Positions 54,728 through 63,255 of a DNA stretch of 64,000 nucleotides are shown piece by piece. The stretch lies in NCBI GenBank assembly GCA_964399535.1, contig CAYNRE010000030.1:96182-160181 (forward strand), given 5' to 3'. The translations under genes were made by a program, and so were the position numbers. The notes under the pieces are model-generated. The model made no database searches. It was given only the letters and a program-made list of their open reading frames with translations, and was not told where the DNA came from. The number at the start of each line of letters is the position of its first letter. Position 1 is the stretch's first letter. The stretch is from CAYNRE01 sp964399535. GTDB taxonomy: Bacteria > Planctomycetota > Planctomycetia > Pirellulales > CAYNRE01.

Positions 54728-55735
54728 ATGTTCAAGCGCATCTGGAACTACTTTACCGAACTTTCCAGCGCCCTCGGCGAAGGCTGGAACGAGTTCTGGT
54801 TCACCCGCGCCGACGGTGCCACGCTGGGGTTAATGCGGTTGGCCACGGGCCTGGTGGCGCTGTATTTCGCGGCAACCTTTAGTTTCGACCTGGAGCGGTT
54901 CCTAGGTGCCGGCGGCATGTTGCCGGCCGGCATGGTCAACGAATGGTATTCGCCCGGCGAAGTGCGCTGGTGGCGCTTTTCGTACTTCAGCTTCGTAGTC
55001 GGCTCGGGCGATCTGTGGGCCGCCCACGTGGTATCGCTGCTGGTGCTGGCTCTGTACTGCCTGGGGTTGTTCAGCCGAATTACTTCGGTGCTGGCGCTGA
55101 TCGTGGTGTTGTCGTACGTGAATCGCGCGCCGATGCTCACCGGCTACCTGGAGCCGGTTTTATGCCTGGTCATGTTCTACTTGTGCCTGGGACCGAGCGG
55201 AGCGGCGTTTTCCCTCGACTCCTGGCGGCGGCGGCGTAAGCTGGCCGAACTGCCGGCCGCCGAGCGCGAGGCGCTCGAAGACGCGGGCGAATCGTATAGC
55301 GCCAACATCGCGCAGCGGCTGCTGCAGCTTCACGTGGCCCTGATCTACCTGCTCATGGGCACCGCCAAGCTCTGGGGCGATACCTGGCTCGGAGGCGACG
55401 CCATTTGGTGGCTGGCCACACAGCCCGAATCGAGGCTGCTGGACCTGACCTCGCTGTTGGCCCGCTGGCCGCTGCTGGGCGACCTCTGGAGCCACCTGGT
55501 GCTACTAGTCGAGCTGACGTTTCCGCTCCTGGTGTTCAACCGGCTCGCGCGGCCCCTGGCATTGGTCGCCTCGACCCTGTGCTGGGTTTCGCTCGCCCTG
55601 GCAACCGGCGACATCCCCTGGGCGGCAATGATGATCATCGCCAACCTGTCGTTCATCTCCGGCGAGGCGGTGCGCGAGTTCACCGCGGGCTGGAAACTGC
55701 CCTCGCGCGCTAAAACCGCCCCCGCGGCCCGCTAA
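54728..55735 (+). CDS. HTTM-domain membrane protein (vitamin K-dependent carboxylase relative)
   Basis: A 335-residue polytopic protein with about seven helices. FTRADGATLGLMRLATGLVALYF at the start, PMLTGYLEPVLCLVMFYLCLGPSGAAFSLDSW in the middle and LHVALIYLLMGTAKLWGDTWLGGDAIWW are the signatures of the HTTM family, related to gamma-glutamyl carboxylase. Whether bacterial members carboxylate anything is unclear. Expected Lys residues of the carboxylase are not evident to me. It follows the anchored partner gene. Confidence 0.85.
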   Translation: MFKRIWNYFTELSSALGEGWNEFWFTRADGATLGLMRLATGLVALYFAATFSFDLERFLGAGGMLPAGMVNEWYSPGEVRWWRFSYFSFVVGSGDLWAAHVVSLLVLALYCLGLFSRITSVLALIVVLSYVNRAPMLTGYLEPVLCLVMFYLCLGPSGAAFSLDSWRRRRKLAELPAAEREALEDAGESYSANIAQRLLQLHVALIYLLMGTAKLWGDTWLGGDAIWWLATQPESRLLDLTSLLARWPLLGDLWSHLVLLVELTFPLLVFNRLARPLALVASTLCWVSLALATGDIPWAAMMIIANLSFISGEAVREFTAGWKLPSRAKTAPAAR

Positions 55736-55790
55736 CTGAGAACCCAGCAGGCCGAACGAATCGTCAAGGCTGCGCGCGAGCCCGGACCGT

Positions 55791-57752
55791 TTAGCCCTGG
55801 GGATGTTCGCCCGGCGCAGATCCGGCGCCACGACGCCGCAGGACAACGATGGTTTGGTCGTCGACCGGCCGGGGTTCGCCGTGCCGTTCGATGCAAATCC
55901 GTACCAACTCCAACAGCCCGGTGACCGGTACGTGCCAGTTCTCGATCAGTACGGCGGCCAGGTCGGCCTCCGTCAGCGGGCGCCCCGCCTCGTCTCGGGC
56001 GCCGCGAATGCCCTCGCTCGACAGCAGCAATAACTCGTTCGGGCCGAACTGGCGGTCGATCGTTTCGGCGTTCAGGTGGGGATCGCCGCCCAAATGGTTT
56101 CGCGGGCCGGCAAGCGACTCCCAGCGGCCGCCCCCCACCCAAAGCGCCAAGGGATGGCCCGCCGTGGCCAGCCGCAGATTGCCGGTCTCGGCCTCGACAA
56201 TCGCATAGGCCAGCCCCGCCACGTGGTCGCCGGCCGAGCCGAGCCAAAGTGTTTCGTTTACCCGATCGAGAACCAGGCCCGGATCGAGGGCCTGCCGGCC
56301 ATGGGCACGCAAGGCCGCCCGCAGCGAGCTGGCCACGAGAGCAGCCCCCAGGCCGCGCTGTTGGGCATCGCCCACGGCCAGGGCCAGGTGCTCCTCGCCA
56401 AGCGGAAACCAGTCGTAGAAGTCGCCTCCCAGGCGCTCGGCCGCAGCCGACCAGGCGGCGATTTCCCACCCACCCAGCGGCGGCAGAATGCGCGGCAACT
56501 GGTCCTGCTGCATCCGCTCGGCCAGGGCCAATTGGCGTTTGAGCCGGGCGCCCTCGAGCCCTTCGACCAGCAAGGTTTGCCGTTCCAGCTCGGCGGCGAT
56601 GCGCCCGGAGACGACTTCCAGCACGCCGAGCTCTCGATCGGTAAACGTGCGCTGATCCTTGGCAAACACCCAAAGCGTGCCCAACGGCACGGTCGACGTG
56701 GATACCGGCAGGCAGACGGCCGCCGGGTAGTTTTCCGGGGCCCGCCACAGTTCGAACAAACCCGGCGCATCGAGCACGACGGCGTGACCGAGCAGGGCCT
56801 CGAGGTCGGCCATCGCGCCGGCCAAGGGCCGGGCCGGATCGGCCAGGCGAGTACTCGGCAGCCCCCAGGCCGAACGCAGCTTAAGTTCCGTGGTGTTGGC
56901 GTCGAGCAGGTACAGCCCGGCCGCCTGGCAACCGGTCGCCTGCACGCCCGAGGCCAGCACAGCCTCGAGCCGCCGGGCCAACTCACCGGTTTCATCGGTG
57001 TGCGGCTGCACTGGCACCGTGGCGGCCAACTCGCCCTCGCGCCTCCAGAGCGCGTGCTGCGCCCGAAGCAGGTCGCTCGCCAAAAGGCATACGGCGCCCG
57101 CCAATTCGCCTGCGATTTCTAAATCGATCCGATGGGCGGGTTCGAGGGTCGAGTCGAACGATTCCCCCAGCTCGATCCTGAAGTGTCCGGGAGCGGTTCC
57201 GTCGCCCGGGTTGACCGGGGCAGACCACAACAGGTCGGAGCTTTGGGGTATTGCGGGACCGGCGCCGTAACGCAGCGGCCAGCCCGTGGCATGTTCGAAC
57301 GCCTGGCACAAAGTGGCCAGGCTCGCGCACCCGTCCAGGCTGGGCCCCCAGCCGCCGGCTGGGTCTTCGGTATGCAGGCGCAGGTAACTCGGGATCGGTT
57401 TCGTCACGGGCAGCGCAGCCGCGAGGCCAGGGGATTCGGCGAATCGGGTTCGAACATCCCTGCCCGTCGGCGGGAGCCCGGCCGCGGCCCCGGGGGCAGC
57501 AGTGGCGACTCCATCGGGCAAGCCGGGCGCAACCGCCTGGCTTACCCAGCATCCGTGATCGACACTGTTTAACTTCGGCCCATTGCGGTCCGGTTCGTGA
57601 GTCTCTTCAGCGGCCGAACGGTTGGCGCGGCGGGCGTCGCGGGGGGGCTGTAGCGCAATGTGCGGCGTTTTCGACCAGCGGCGCCTGGTGCGGAGCTTCC
57701 CACACGCAAGACAACGGGTTTTCGTGATCCTCAGCCGGGTTGGTCGAGTCAT
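55791..57752 (-). CDS. GAF domain - SpoIIE-type PP2C phosphatase
   Basis: Up to 653 residues. A poorly conserved N-terminus is followed by a GAF-type sensor (residues about 240-400) and an RsbU/SpoIIE phosphatase (about 410-640). GGDFYDWFPLGEEHLALAVGD carries the metal Asp. The next motif is GDAQQRGLGAAL where GDVSGKG is usual, and LLLLSSEGIRGARDE has Glu where the family has the Asp of TDG. PVDDQTIVVL is intact. Such enzymes act on anti-sigma antagonists. The start at ATG 57752 is uncertain; GTG near 57406 is possible. Confidence 0.75.
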   Translation of the reverse strand: MTRPTRLRITKTRCLACGKLRTRRRWSKTPHIALQPPRDARRANRSAAEETHEPDRNGPKLNSVDHGCWVSQAVAPGLPDGVATAAPGAAAGLPPTGRDVRTRFAESPGLAAALPVTKPIPSYLRLHTEDPAGGWGPSLDGCASLATLCQAFEHATGWPLRYGAGPAIPQSSDLLWSAPVNPGDGTAPGHFRIELGESFDSTLEPAHRIDLEIAGELAGAVCLLASDLLRAQHALWRREGELAATVPVQPHTDETGELARRLEAVLASGVQATGCQAAGLYLLDANTTELKLRSAWGLPSTRLADPARPLAGAMADLEALLGHAVVLDAPGLFELWRAPENYPAAVCLPVSTSTVPLGTLWVFAKDQRTFTDRELGVLEVVSGRIAAELERQTLLVEGLEGARLKRQLALAERMQQDQLPRILPPLGGWEIAAWSAAAERLGGDFYDWFPLGEEHLALAVGDAQQRGLGAALVASSLRAALRAHGRQALDPGLVLDRVNETLWLGSAGDHVAGLAYAIVEAETGNLRLATAGHPLALWVGGGRWESLAGPRNHLGGDPHLNAETIDRQFGPNELLLLSSEGIRGARDEAGRPLTEADLAAVLIENWHVPVTGLLELVRICIERHGEPRPVDDQTIVVLRRRGAGSAPGEHPQG

Positions 57753-58009
57753 CCGGACGCGAGGGTTGTGACCACGAGTGCATCCGGCTGCAGCCTGCGG
57801 GGGCTCGCAGGCAGCAGGGGCGCCCGACCTGCGCCTTGTGTCGCGTGCGTTGCCAAGGACCGGACGGCCTCGCCGGGCCGTGGCGGCATGAGTGGTGGCG
57901 GTAGCGGCAGTGGTAGAGGCGGCGGGCGGCGCCGGCCCCTCGGTCGTGCCCGAGCCGAAAACCGGGAGTACACCCAGCCACGGACCACCGACCCAATCCG
58001 GCCGAGAAA

Positions 58010-58052
58010 CCAAAAAAAAACGGCGACCCGATCTCGAAAGACCGGGCCGCCG
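58010..58052 (-). terminator. Intrinsic terminator of the YTV protein gene
   Basis: On the minus strand a 13-bp stem with two G-T pairs (58040-58052 with 58021-58033) and a 6-nt loop is followed by nine T. It lies 61 nt after the stop. Its stem nearly repeats that of the terminator at 13801-13840. Confidence 0.88.
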
Positions 58053-58113
58053 TCGTCATCGCCAGACCAACCGTCCTCGATCCATCCGAGGACCGGGCAC
58101 TATCCCGCGAGGT

Positions 58114-60204
58114 TTAGCTGTCGCAGCAGCTATCGCCTTCACCCGAGCAACTGTCGTCTGAGCAATCGCAGGGAGCGGGGCAGCAGACTTTGACCGGAAC
58201 CTGGGTGCAGACCACCTTGGGCACGCACCGGGTCACGGTGTAGGCCACCTTCTTGGGCACACACTTGCGGACCGTAATGGTCTTGGTGGTGTGAACCGGC
58301 TTCATCACGCAGTAGGGTACGCGCTTGACGCACTCTTGCTTGACGAGGTGGCAAACCTTGTAGCAAACCTCTTTGGTGTGGCACTCGCGGACGAGCTTGC
58401 ACACCTTGTAGGTGCAGGTCTTCACGCGTTGCTCGGGCACCATGTGGCAGACCTTGTAGGTGCAGGTCTTCACGTGCTGCTCGGGCACCATCTTGCAGAC
58501 CTTGTAGGTGCAGGTCTTCACGCAGTGCTCCGGCACCATCTTGCACACCTTGTAGGTGCAGGTCTTCACGCAATGCTCGGGCACCATGTGGCAGACCTTA
58601 TACGTGCAGGTCTTCACCCGTTGCTCGGGCACCATCTTGCAGACCGTGTAGGGAATCCGCTTCTCGTGGCATTCCCGCACCATATGGCAAACCTTGTAGG
58701 TGCAAGTCTTCACCCGTTGTTCGGGCACCATCTTGCAAACCTTGTAGGTGCAGGTCTTCACGCAGTGCTCGGGCACCATGTGGCAGACCTTATACGTGCA
58801 GGTCTTCACGCGTTGCTCGGGCACCATCTTGCAGACCGTGTAGGGAACCACCTTGGAGTGGGTTTCCCGCACGTACTTCACGCAGTTGATGGTCCGCTCT
58901 TCGGTCCGCGGCACCCACACCTTCCGGCACACCTTGACCGGCGGGCATTGGACGCAAACCTTCTTGCAGCAGCCGGGCTTGTACACGCAGCGGCAGCAGC
59001 AGGGATCCCAGACACAGGTGCCGGGTTCCTGCACCCACTTGGTGACCACCGGGCCGGGCTTCTCGCAGACCTGGGTCTGCCATTCGCCGCAGCACACGTT
59101 GATCGTCTTGGTGTAGTGCACGGGCTTGCAGACCGTGTAGCACACCGTCTTCTCGTGGGTTTCCTGCACGGGCTTGCAGACCGTGTAGCAGATGTTCTTG
59201 GTCTTGGTTTCCCAGACCGGCTTGCACACGGTGTAGTGAATGTCCCGGCTGCGGGTCTCCCACACGGGCTTGCAGACCGTGTAGCAGATCTCGCGGGTCT
59301 TGGTCTCCCACACCGGCTTGCAGGTGGTGTATTTGCAGACCCGCTCGTGGGTCTCATACACCGGCTTGCAGACCGTGTAGCAGATGTTCTTGGTCCGGGT
59401 TTCATACACCGGCTTGCAGACCGTGTAGCAGATGTTCTTGGTCTTGGTTTCCCAGACCGGCTTGCAAACCGTGTAGTGAATGTCCCGGCTGCGGGTTTCC
59501 CAGACCGGCTTGCAGACCGTGTAGCAAATCTCGCGGGTCTTGGTTTCCCAGACCGGCTTGCACACGGTGTAGCAAATCTGCCGAGTCTTGGTTTCCCAGA
59601 CCGGTTTGCAGGTGGTGTACTTGCAGACCCGCTCGTGGGTCTCATACACCGGCTTGCAGACCGTGTAGCAGATGTTCCGGGTCTTGGTTTCCCAGACCGG
59701 CTTGCACACGGTGTAGCAAATGTTCTTCGTGCGGGTCTCCCACACCGGTTTGCACACGGTGTAGCAGATGTTCTTGGTCCGCGTCTCCCACACCGGCTTG
59801 CAGACGGTGTAGCAGATGTTCTTGGTCCGGGTCTCCCACACCGGCTTGCAGACGGTGTAGTTGACCGTGCGGGTCTTGGTTTCCCAGACCGGCTTGCAGA
59901 CCGTGTAGACGCACTCGCGGTAGTGCGTCTCGGGGACATACTTGACGCAGTCCACCGTCCGGTTTTCGCAGACCGTGTCGTACACGGTCTTGTAGCAGGT
60001 GTAAGCCTGCTTCTCGTAGATCACTTGCTTGCACGTCTTCATGACCGTGTAGCAATGCTGCTTGGCGCAGGCATAACTGTCGGTGTCGCAACAGCCAACA
60101 CACGACCGCCAGCGGGCCGCCCCGCACCAGCGGGCCTCCGCCGTGCCGGCCGTGAGTGCTGTCAACACGACAGCTAGGATCGGCACCCCCAACTGCGGTT
60201 TCAT
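58114..60204 (-). CDS. Cys-rich YTV repeat exported protein
   Basis: A 696-residue protein. Signal peptide residues 1-24 (LAVVLTALTAGTAEA). A Cys-rich lead-in (25-97) is followed by 17 tandem 16-residue units of the CYTVCKPVWETKTR type (about 98-370). Next comes a Cys-rich spacer with CCCRC and KKVCVQCPPVKVC (about 372-450), then 11-12 units of the CTYKVCKMVPEQRVKT type (about 451-630), and a CCPAPCDCSDDSCSGEGDSCC-type tail. YTV repeats were described in Rhodopirellula baltica and linked to its cell wall. I infer an extensively disulfide-bonded wall or surface polymer. GGAGGAG lies 8 nt before the ATG. It ends with a terminator, so it is monocistronic. Confidence 0.88.
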   Translation of the reverse strand: MKPQLGVPILAVVLTALTAGTAEARWCGAARWRSCVGCCDTDSYACAKQHCYTVMKTCKQVIYEKQAYTCYKTVYDTVCENRTVDCVKYVPETHYRECVYTVCKPVWETKTRTVNYTVCKPVWETRTKNICYTVCKPVWETRTKNICYTVCKPVWETRTKNICYTVCKPVWETKTRNICYTVCKPVYETHERVCKYTTCKPVWETKTRQICYTVCKPVWETKTREICYTVCKPVWETRSRDIHYTVCKPVWETKTKNICYTVCKPVYETRTKNICYTVCKPVYETHERVCKYTTCKPVWETKTREICYTVCKPVWETRSRDIHYTVCKPVWETKTKNICYTVCKPVQETHEKTVCYTVCKPVHYTKTINVCCGEWQTQVCEKPGPVVTKWVQEPGTCVWDPCCCRCVYKPGCCKKVCVQCPPVKVCRKVWVPRTEERTINCVKYVRETHSKVVPYTVCKMVPEQRVKTCTYKVCHMVPEHCVKTCTYKVCKMVPEQRVKTCTYKVCHMVRECHEKRIPYTVCKMVPEQRVKTCTYKVCHMVPEHCVKTCTYKVCKMVPEHCVKTCTYKVCKMVPEQHVKTCTYKVCHMVPEQRVKTCTYKVCKLVRECHTKEVCYKVCHLVKQECVKRVPYCVMKPVHTTKTITVRKCVPKKVAYTVTRCVPKVVCTQVPVKVCCPAPCDCSDDSCSGEGDSCCDS
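58310..58860 (-). repeat. 48-bp repeat array B (11-12 units)
   Basis: Coding repeats of 48 bp with period 16 residues (TYKVC[KH]MVPE[QH].VKTC). Units alternate K and H after the Cys (VCKMV/VCHMV), and PYTVC units appear at positions 1 and 5. DNA conservation between units is high, as expected for recent unequal crossover. Confidence 0.85.
59095..59913 (-). repeat. 48-bp repeat array A (17 units)
   Basis: Coding repeats of 48 bp with period 16 residues (CYTVCKPVWET[KR]T[KR]NI). Units 6-7 and 12-13 share the same variant pair (YETHERVCKYTTCKPV), and units 9-10 and 14-15 share ETRSRDIHYTVC, so a multi-unit segment has been duplicated. Confidence 0.85.
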
Positions 60205-60816
60205 GTTCCGGTACTCCTCCAAGATCAGCTCCATACGGCAGGGTCTGGCTAGACGAATCGAGTTCGTCCTAGGTCTCTTCGACCGTCCCAATCGGCGCAC
60301 ATTAGCGCAAAGCGCCTATATCCCTCACCTTTTCCCAACGGTGAGCTTCGCCCAGGCGCTGCGTTCCGTACGTCTACTGAGGACTTCGACACTCATCATC
60401 GTCAATCTGGGCAGGCTGCTTGATCCGGGAGGATGAGTTAAATCGAAACTGCCACGGAGATTAGGACAGGCGAAACCGGTCGTGCTGAATGCGCCGGATT
60501 TTGAGCTTGGCGCTAGCGAGCCGATTGCCCGGGAACCAAGCGGCGGAAGAAACCCCTTGCCCTGTTCCCGGGTCCCCGCGGCGCGGCGGCGGGGCACCGC
60601 GACCATCTGCCAAACCAATCTCCAGGGTGGGCCCAGGCCCTCGGGTTTGACCGTGTTCGAAACGCAACCTAAGTACCCCTAGCCGCATCGTGTGCCTACC
60701 AGGCAAATGACCGCGGCCCAAGCAAGCATCGCCGACCGCCGCGTGGCCAAGGCATGCCAATCCAATCACGCTGGCAAGCGTCTCTGAGCCCATTCGTTCA
60801 ACAGGAGATCGGTTCC
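60205..60816. other. 612-nt divergent gap between YTV and pilin genes
   Basis: No gene is supported. Small hairpins are present, for example GACGAA/TTCGTC near 60253-60270 and CTCACC/GGTGAG near 60326-60346 (leader of the YTV transcript). A promoter cannot be placed with confidence. Confidence 0.4.
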
Positions 60817-61275
60817 ATGAATCGCCGTGTCCGCCGTCAAGCGTTTACGCTGATCGAAGTGCTGCTGGTGGTGGTCATCATGGCCATCCTGGCGGCTACC
60901 GTGGTGTCGCAGTTCAATTCGTCGACCGACGACGCCAAGGAAAGTGCCCTGACATTCAACTTGCATGCCCTGCGCTCGCAGATTGAGCTGTACAAGCTGC
61001 ACCACAACGGCGCGGCCCCCGCGATTTCCGCCGACACGCTGCCCCAATTGGTTTCGGCCACCAACGACTCCGGTGCCGTCGGCGCCCCCGGAGCCAGCTA
61101 TCCGTATGGCCCGTACCTGGTCAACGGCATTCCTGCCAACCCGCTCACCGGGTCGAAGGTGGTAACCGCCACGGCCACCAATCCGCCCGCGGCGGCCAGC
61201 GGCAGCGGTGGTTGGCTTTACCATGCCGCCAGCGGCATGATTTGGGCCGACTCCGACGGGTTCCTGACCTACTAA
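60817..61275 (+). CDS. Type IV pilin/pseudopilin-like protein
   Basis: A 152-residue protein. RRQAFTLIEVLLVVVIMAILAA is a class III prepilin leader: a short basic leader, an Ala in place of the usual Gly before the cleavage site, FTLIE with Glu at +5, and a hydrophobic helix. The globular part ends in a segment with PANPLTGSKVV and GWLYHAASGMIWADSDGF, typical of type II secretion major pseudopilins. CAGGAGA lies about 9 nt before the ATG. A prepilin peptidase is not in the window. Followed by a terminator. Confidence 0.88.
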   Translation: MNRRVRRQAFTLIEVLLVVVIMAILAATVVSQFNSSTDDAKESALTFNLHALRSQIELYKLHHNGAAPAISADTLPQLVSATNDSGAVGAPGASYPYGPYLVNGIPANPLTGSKVVTATATNPPAAASGSGGWLYHAASGMIWADSDGFLTY

Positions 61276-61437
61276 GCTATCCGCCGGCCTTTATCGGGCA
61301 GGGGCCCGCCAGGCCGCAGCTCGGGTCCATCGGCAGCGCGCCTCGCCTAGCGACGGCCGCGGCCCTGGCCTGGAGCTCTCCGGAATGGAAGTGAGCGCGG
61401 GGCGAAGAATTTCCGCGCCAGCGACGTTGATTGGAAA

Positions 61438-61474
61438 CCCTCCCCACGTGCCATCGCCGTGGGGAGGGTTTTTT
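61438..61474 (+). terminator. Intrinsic terminator after the pilin-like gene
   Basis: An 11-bp perfect stem (61438-61448 with 61458-61468) with a 9-nt loop, followed by TTTTTT. It lies 160 nt beyond the stop; the intervening stretch has no gene. Confidence 0.92.
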
Positions 61475-61726
61475 CATTTTGCAAACCGGCCGGACAAGCC
61501 GCTTGCGAGCCGGCTCACCACGCAAATTACGGGCCGCCCAGGGCTTGCATGCTTAAGGTAGGCCCTTGTCCGAGCCGGGGGGAGTCCTTTAGAGTTTCGT
61601 GCGGCTCCCGGTTCCGCGCCAGTTGGCCCGGTGCTTGCTTGCCTCTGCCTGGGGGCTCTGCCGCGCAAAACCTGGCTTGGCGATTGTCGCGTGCACCCCG
61701 CAACGGGTGTGGCATGGGTGCGTTCA

Positions 61727-62377
61727 ATGAGCGATTCAAGACCAGACGCCTCGGTTCCTAAAGCGGTGGTAAGTCGGCTTAGCCTTTATCTGCGCGAACT
61801 CCAGCACCTGGTTCGCGATGGGCACGAAACGACCAGTTCCAACCGATTGGGCCGGTTGCTTGGCTTTACCGACGCCCAGGTTCGCAAGGACCTGGCCTAT
61901 TTCGGGCACTTCGGCTACCCGGGAATCGGGTACCGCTGCGACGAGCTGATTCTGGCGATCCGCAAGATTCTGGGCACCAACGTCGAGTGGCACGTGGCCC
62001 TGATCGGCGTGGGCAACCTGGGGCGTGCCTTGCTGGGTTATCGCGGATTCCGGCAACAGGGGTTCCAGGTCGTGGCGGCTTTCGACGCCGATCCGAGCAA
62101 AGTGGGTTCCCCGATCGAGGGCGTGCCCGTGTACCACATCGACCAGTTGTCGGAACTGGTTACCGAGTTTAAGATTCGCCTGGGCATTTTGGCCGTGCCG
62201 GCTGGGGCAGCCCAGGCCGTGGCTGATCGCCTGGTGGCGGCCGGTGTGAGCGGGGTGTTGAATTTTGCACCGCTGACGATTTCGCTCCCCGAGACGGTTC
62301 GCCAAGTCGGCGTCGACCTGGCGATCGAGCTCGAGCAATTGGCCTTTGCCGTGCTGAAGCGACAGCAGCCCAACTAA
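61727..62377 (+). CDS. rex: Redox-sensing transcriptional repressor Rex
   Basis: A 216-residue NADH-sensing repressor. The winged helix covers residues 11-75 (VVSRLSLYLRELQHL and FTDAQVRKDLAYFGHFGYPGIGY). The Rossmann domain starts at about 90 with IGVGNLGRALL, and Asp120 (AAFDADPSKVG) is in the NAD(H)-contacting position. GVLNFAPLTISLP and VDLAIELEQLAF complete the family pattern. The start is ATG 61727 (MSDSRPDASV). Rex usually controls fermentation and respiratory genes. I see no Rex operator upstream. It stands alone before the tRNA gene. Confidence 0.93.
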   Translation: MSDSRPDASVPKAVVSRLSLYLRELQHLVRDGHETTSSNRLGRLLGFTDAQVRKDLAYFGHFGYPGIGYRCDELILAIRKILGTNVEWHVALIGVGNLGRALLGYRGFRQQGFQVVAAFDADPSKVGSPIEGVPVYHIDQLSELVTEFKIRLGILAVPAGAAQAVADRLVAAGVSGVLNFAPLTISLPETVRQVGVDLAIELEQLAFAVLKRQQPN

Positions 62378-62659
62378 GTCCAGCGGATCGGTCGGGCACC
62401 GACGGATTGGTCGACAAGCGATGGGCTCGGTGGCTAGTTGGCTTGGCAGCCAATCGCGTCGGCTGGGGCCGCGTTCGGCAAGCCGCAAACCCCTGGCACG
62501 GAAGCACCAAGAGCGGGACTCGGCAGCGCCGAACCCATCCGAATAAACCCTTAAGGAGTAAGGCATTCGGCGCGATCGACCGGTCGAAAGGCCGACTGGC
62601 CTGCCAGAAAAAAGTGCGGTGCCGCTGGGGCCATTCGCCGCACGATTCGACGACACCGA

Positions 62660-62730
62660 TACCCGGTAGTGTAATGGTAACACTAGGGATTTTGGCTCCC
62701 TCATTCTAGGTTCGAGTCCTAGCCGGGTAG
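62660..62730 (+). tRNA. tRNA-Gln (anticodon TTG)
   Basis: A 71-nt cloverleaf. The 7-bp acceptor (62660-62666 with 62723-62729), D arm with a 3-bp stem, 5-bp anticodon stem (AGGGA with TCCCT) around TTTTGGC (anticodon TTG), 4-nt variable loop, and T arm CTAGG-TTCGAGT-CCTAG are all complete. The discriminator is G, and CCA is not encoded. Confidence 0.93.
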
Positions 62731-63255
62731 TTTTCAGTGGGCCCGTTCGGCCGACCAAGGTGGCCATTTGCCCGACCAAGGTAGCTCTGGGGACAAGTGG
62801 GTGCGCCACTTGGCCAACGACCTCCTGTTGGGGGGAACGTTCAAGCATTTCCGATAGTTTTTCGTTGCCACCGCTTTTGCAACTCCCTATCATCAGGGGC
62901 CAAATCGAATTACTTCGCCGACGGGCGCTCGGAACGATCTGAGAAGCCAGTCGCGGGGTTCGTTCGATGATCGACGGGGTAATGACCGGCGCGAAGGATT
63001 CTGCGGCGCTAAATTCGCTGGTGCCGCGGGGTTTGTGTTTGCCTGGCGTCTGCCGCCCTGGGTCAGTGGGGGCCCGGGGAAAAACGGCTCGACCTACCGC
63101 GGAACGAAATGCTGCTGAACGGGCAACTTGGCTGAACGTCTCCGAACCGGCCACGGCGTTGGTCGTCGGGCACGCCTCCCCAGCCGAGTGCCCGCGCTCG
63201 TTGCAAGTCGGATCCATTGGCCGGACTGCGCGTTAACAGCCTGGAGAGTTCAACG
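62731..63255. other. 525-nt gap after tRNA-Gln
   Basis: No gene is supported. A direct repeat of CCGACCAAGGT occurs at about 62751-62761 and 62773-62783. Open frames on either strand lack binding sites and have no recognisable content. The promoter of the downstream exported-protein gene must lie here. Confidence 0.45.

Noticed and set aside
58310..59913. 48-bp repeat units that could be taken for a CRISPR array
   Set aside because: The repeats are coding, in frame, contiguous with no unique spacers, and belong to an exported protein with a signal peptide and terminator.
58291..60177. 628-codon plus-strand frame with HHLADLVGAGLHA repeats
   Set aside because: It is the mirror image of the YTV repeat gene; the repeats arise from its 48-bp units and there is no signal for translation.
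61736..63217. 493-codon minus-strand frame
   Set aside because: It lies antisense to rex and the tRNA gene and has no family features.
62967..63236. 89-codon plus-strand frame between tRNA-Gln and the last gene
   Set aside because: No good binding site and scrambled, proline/arginine-rich composition.
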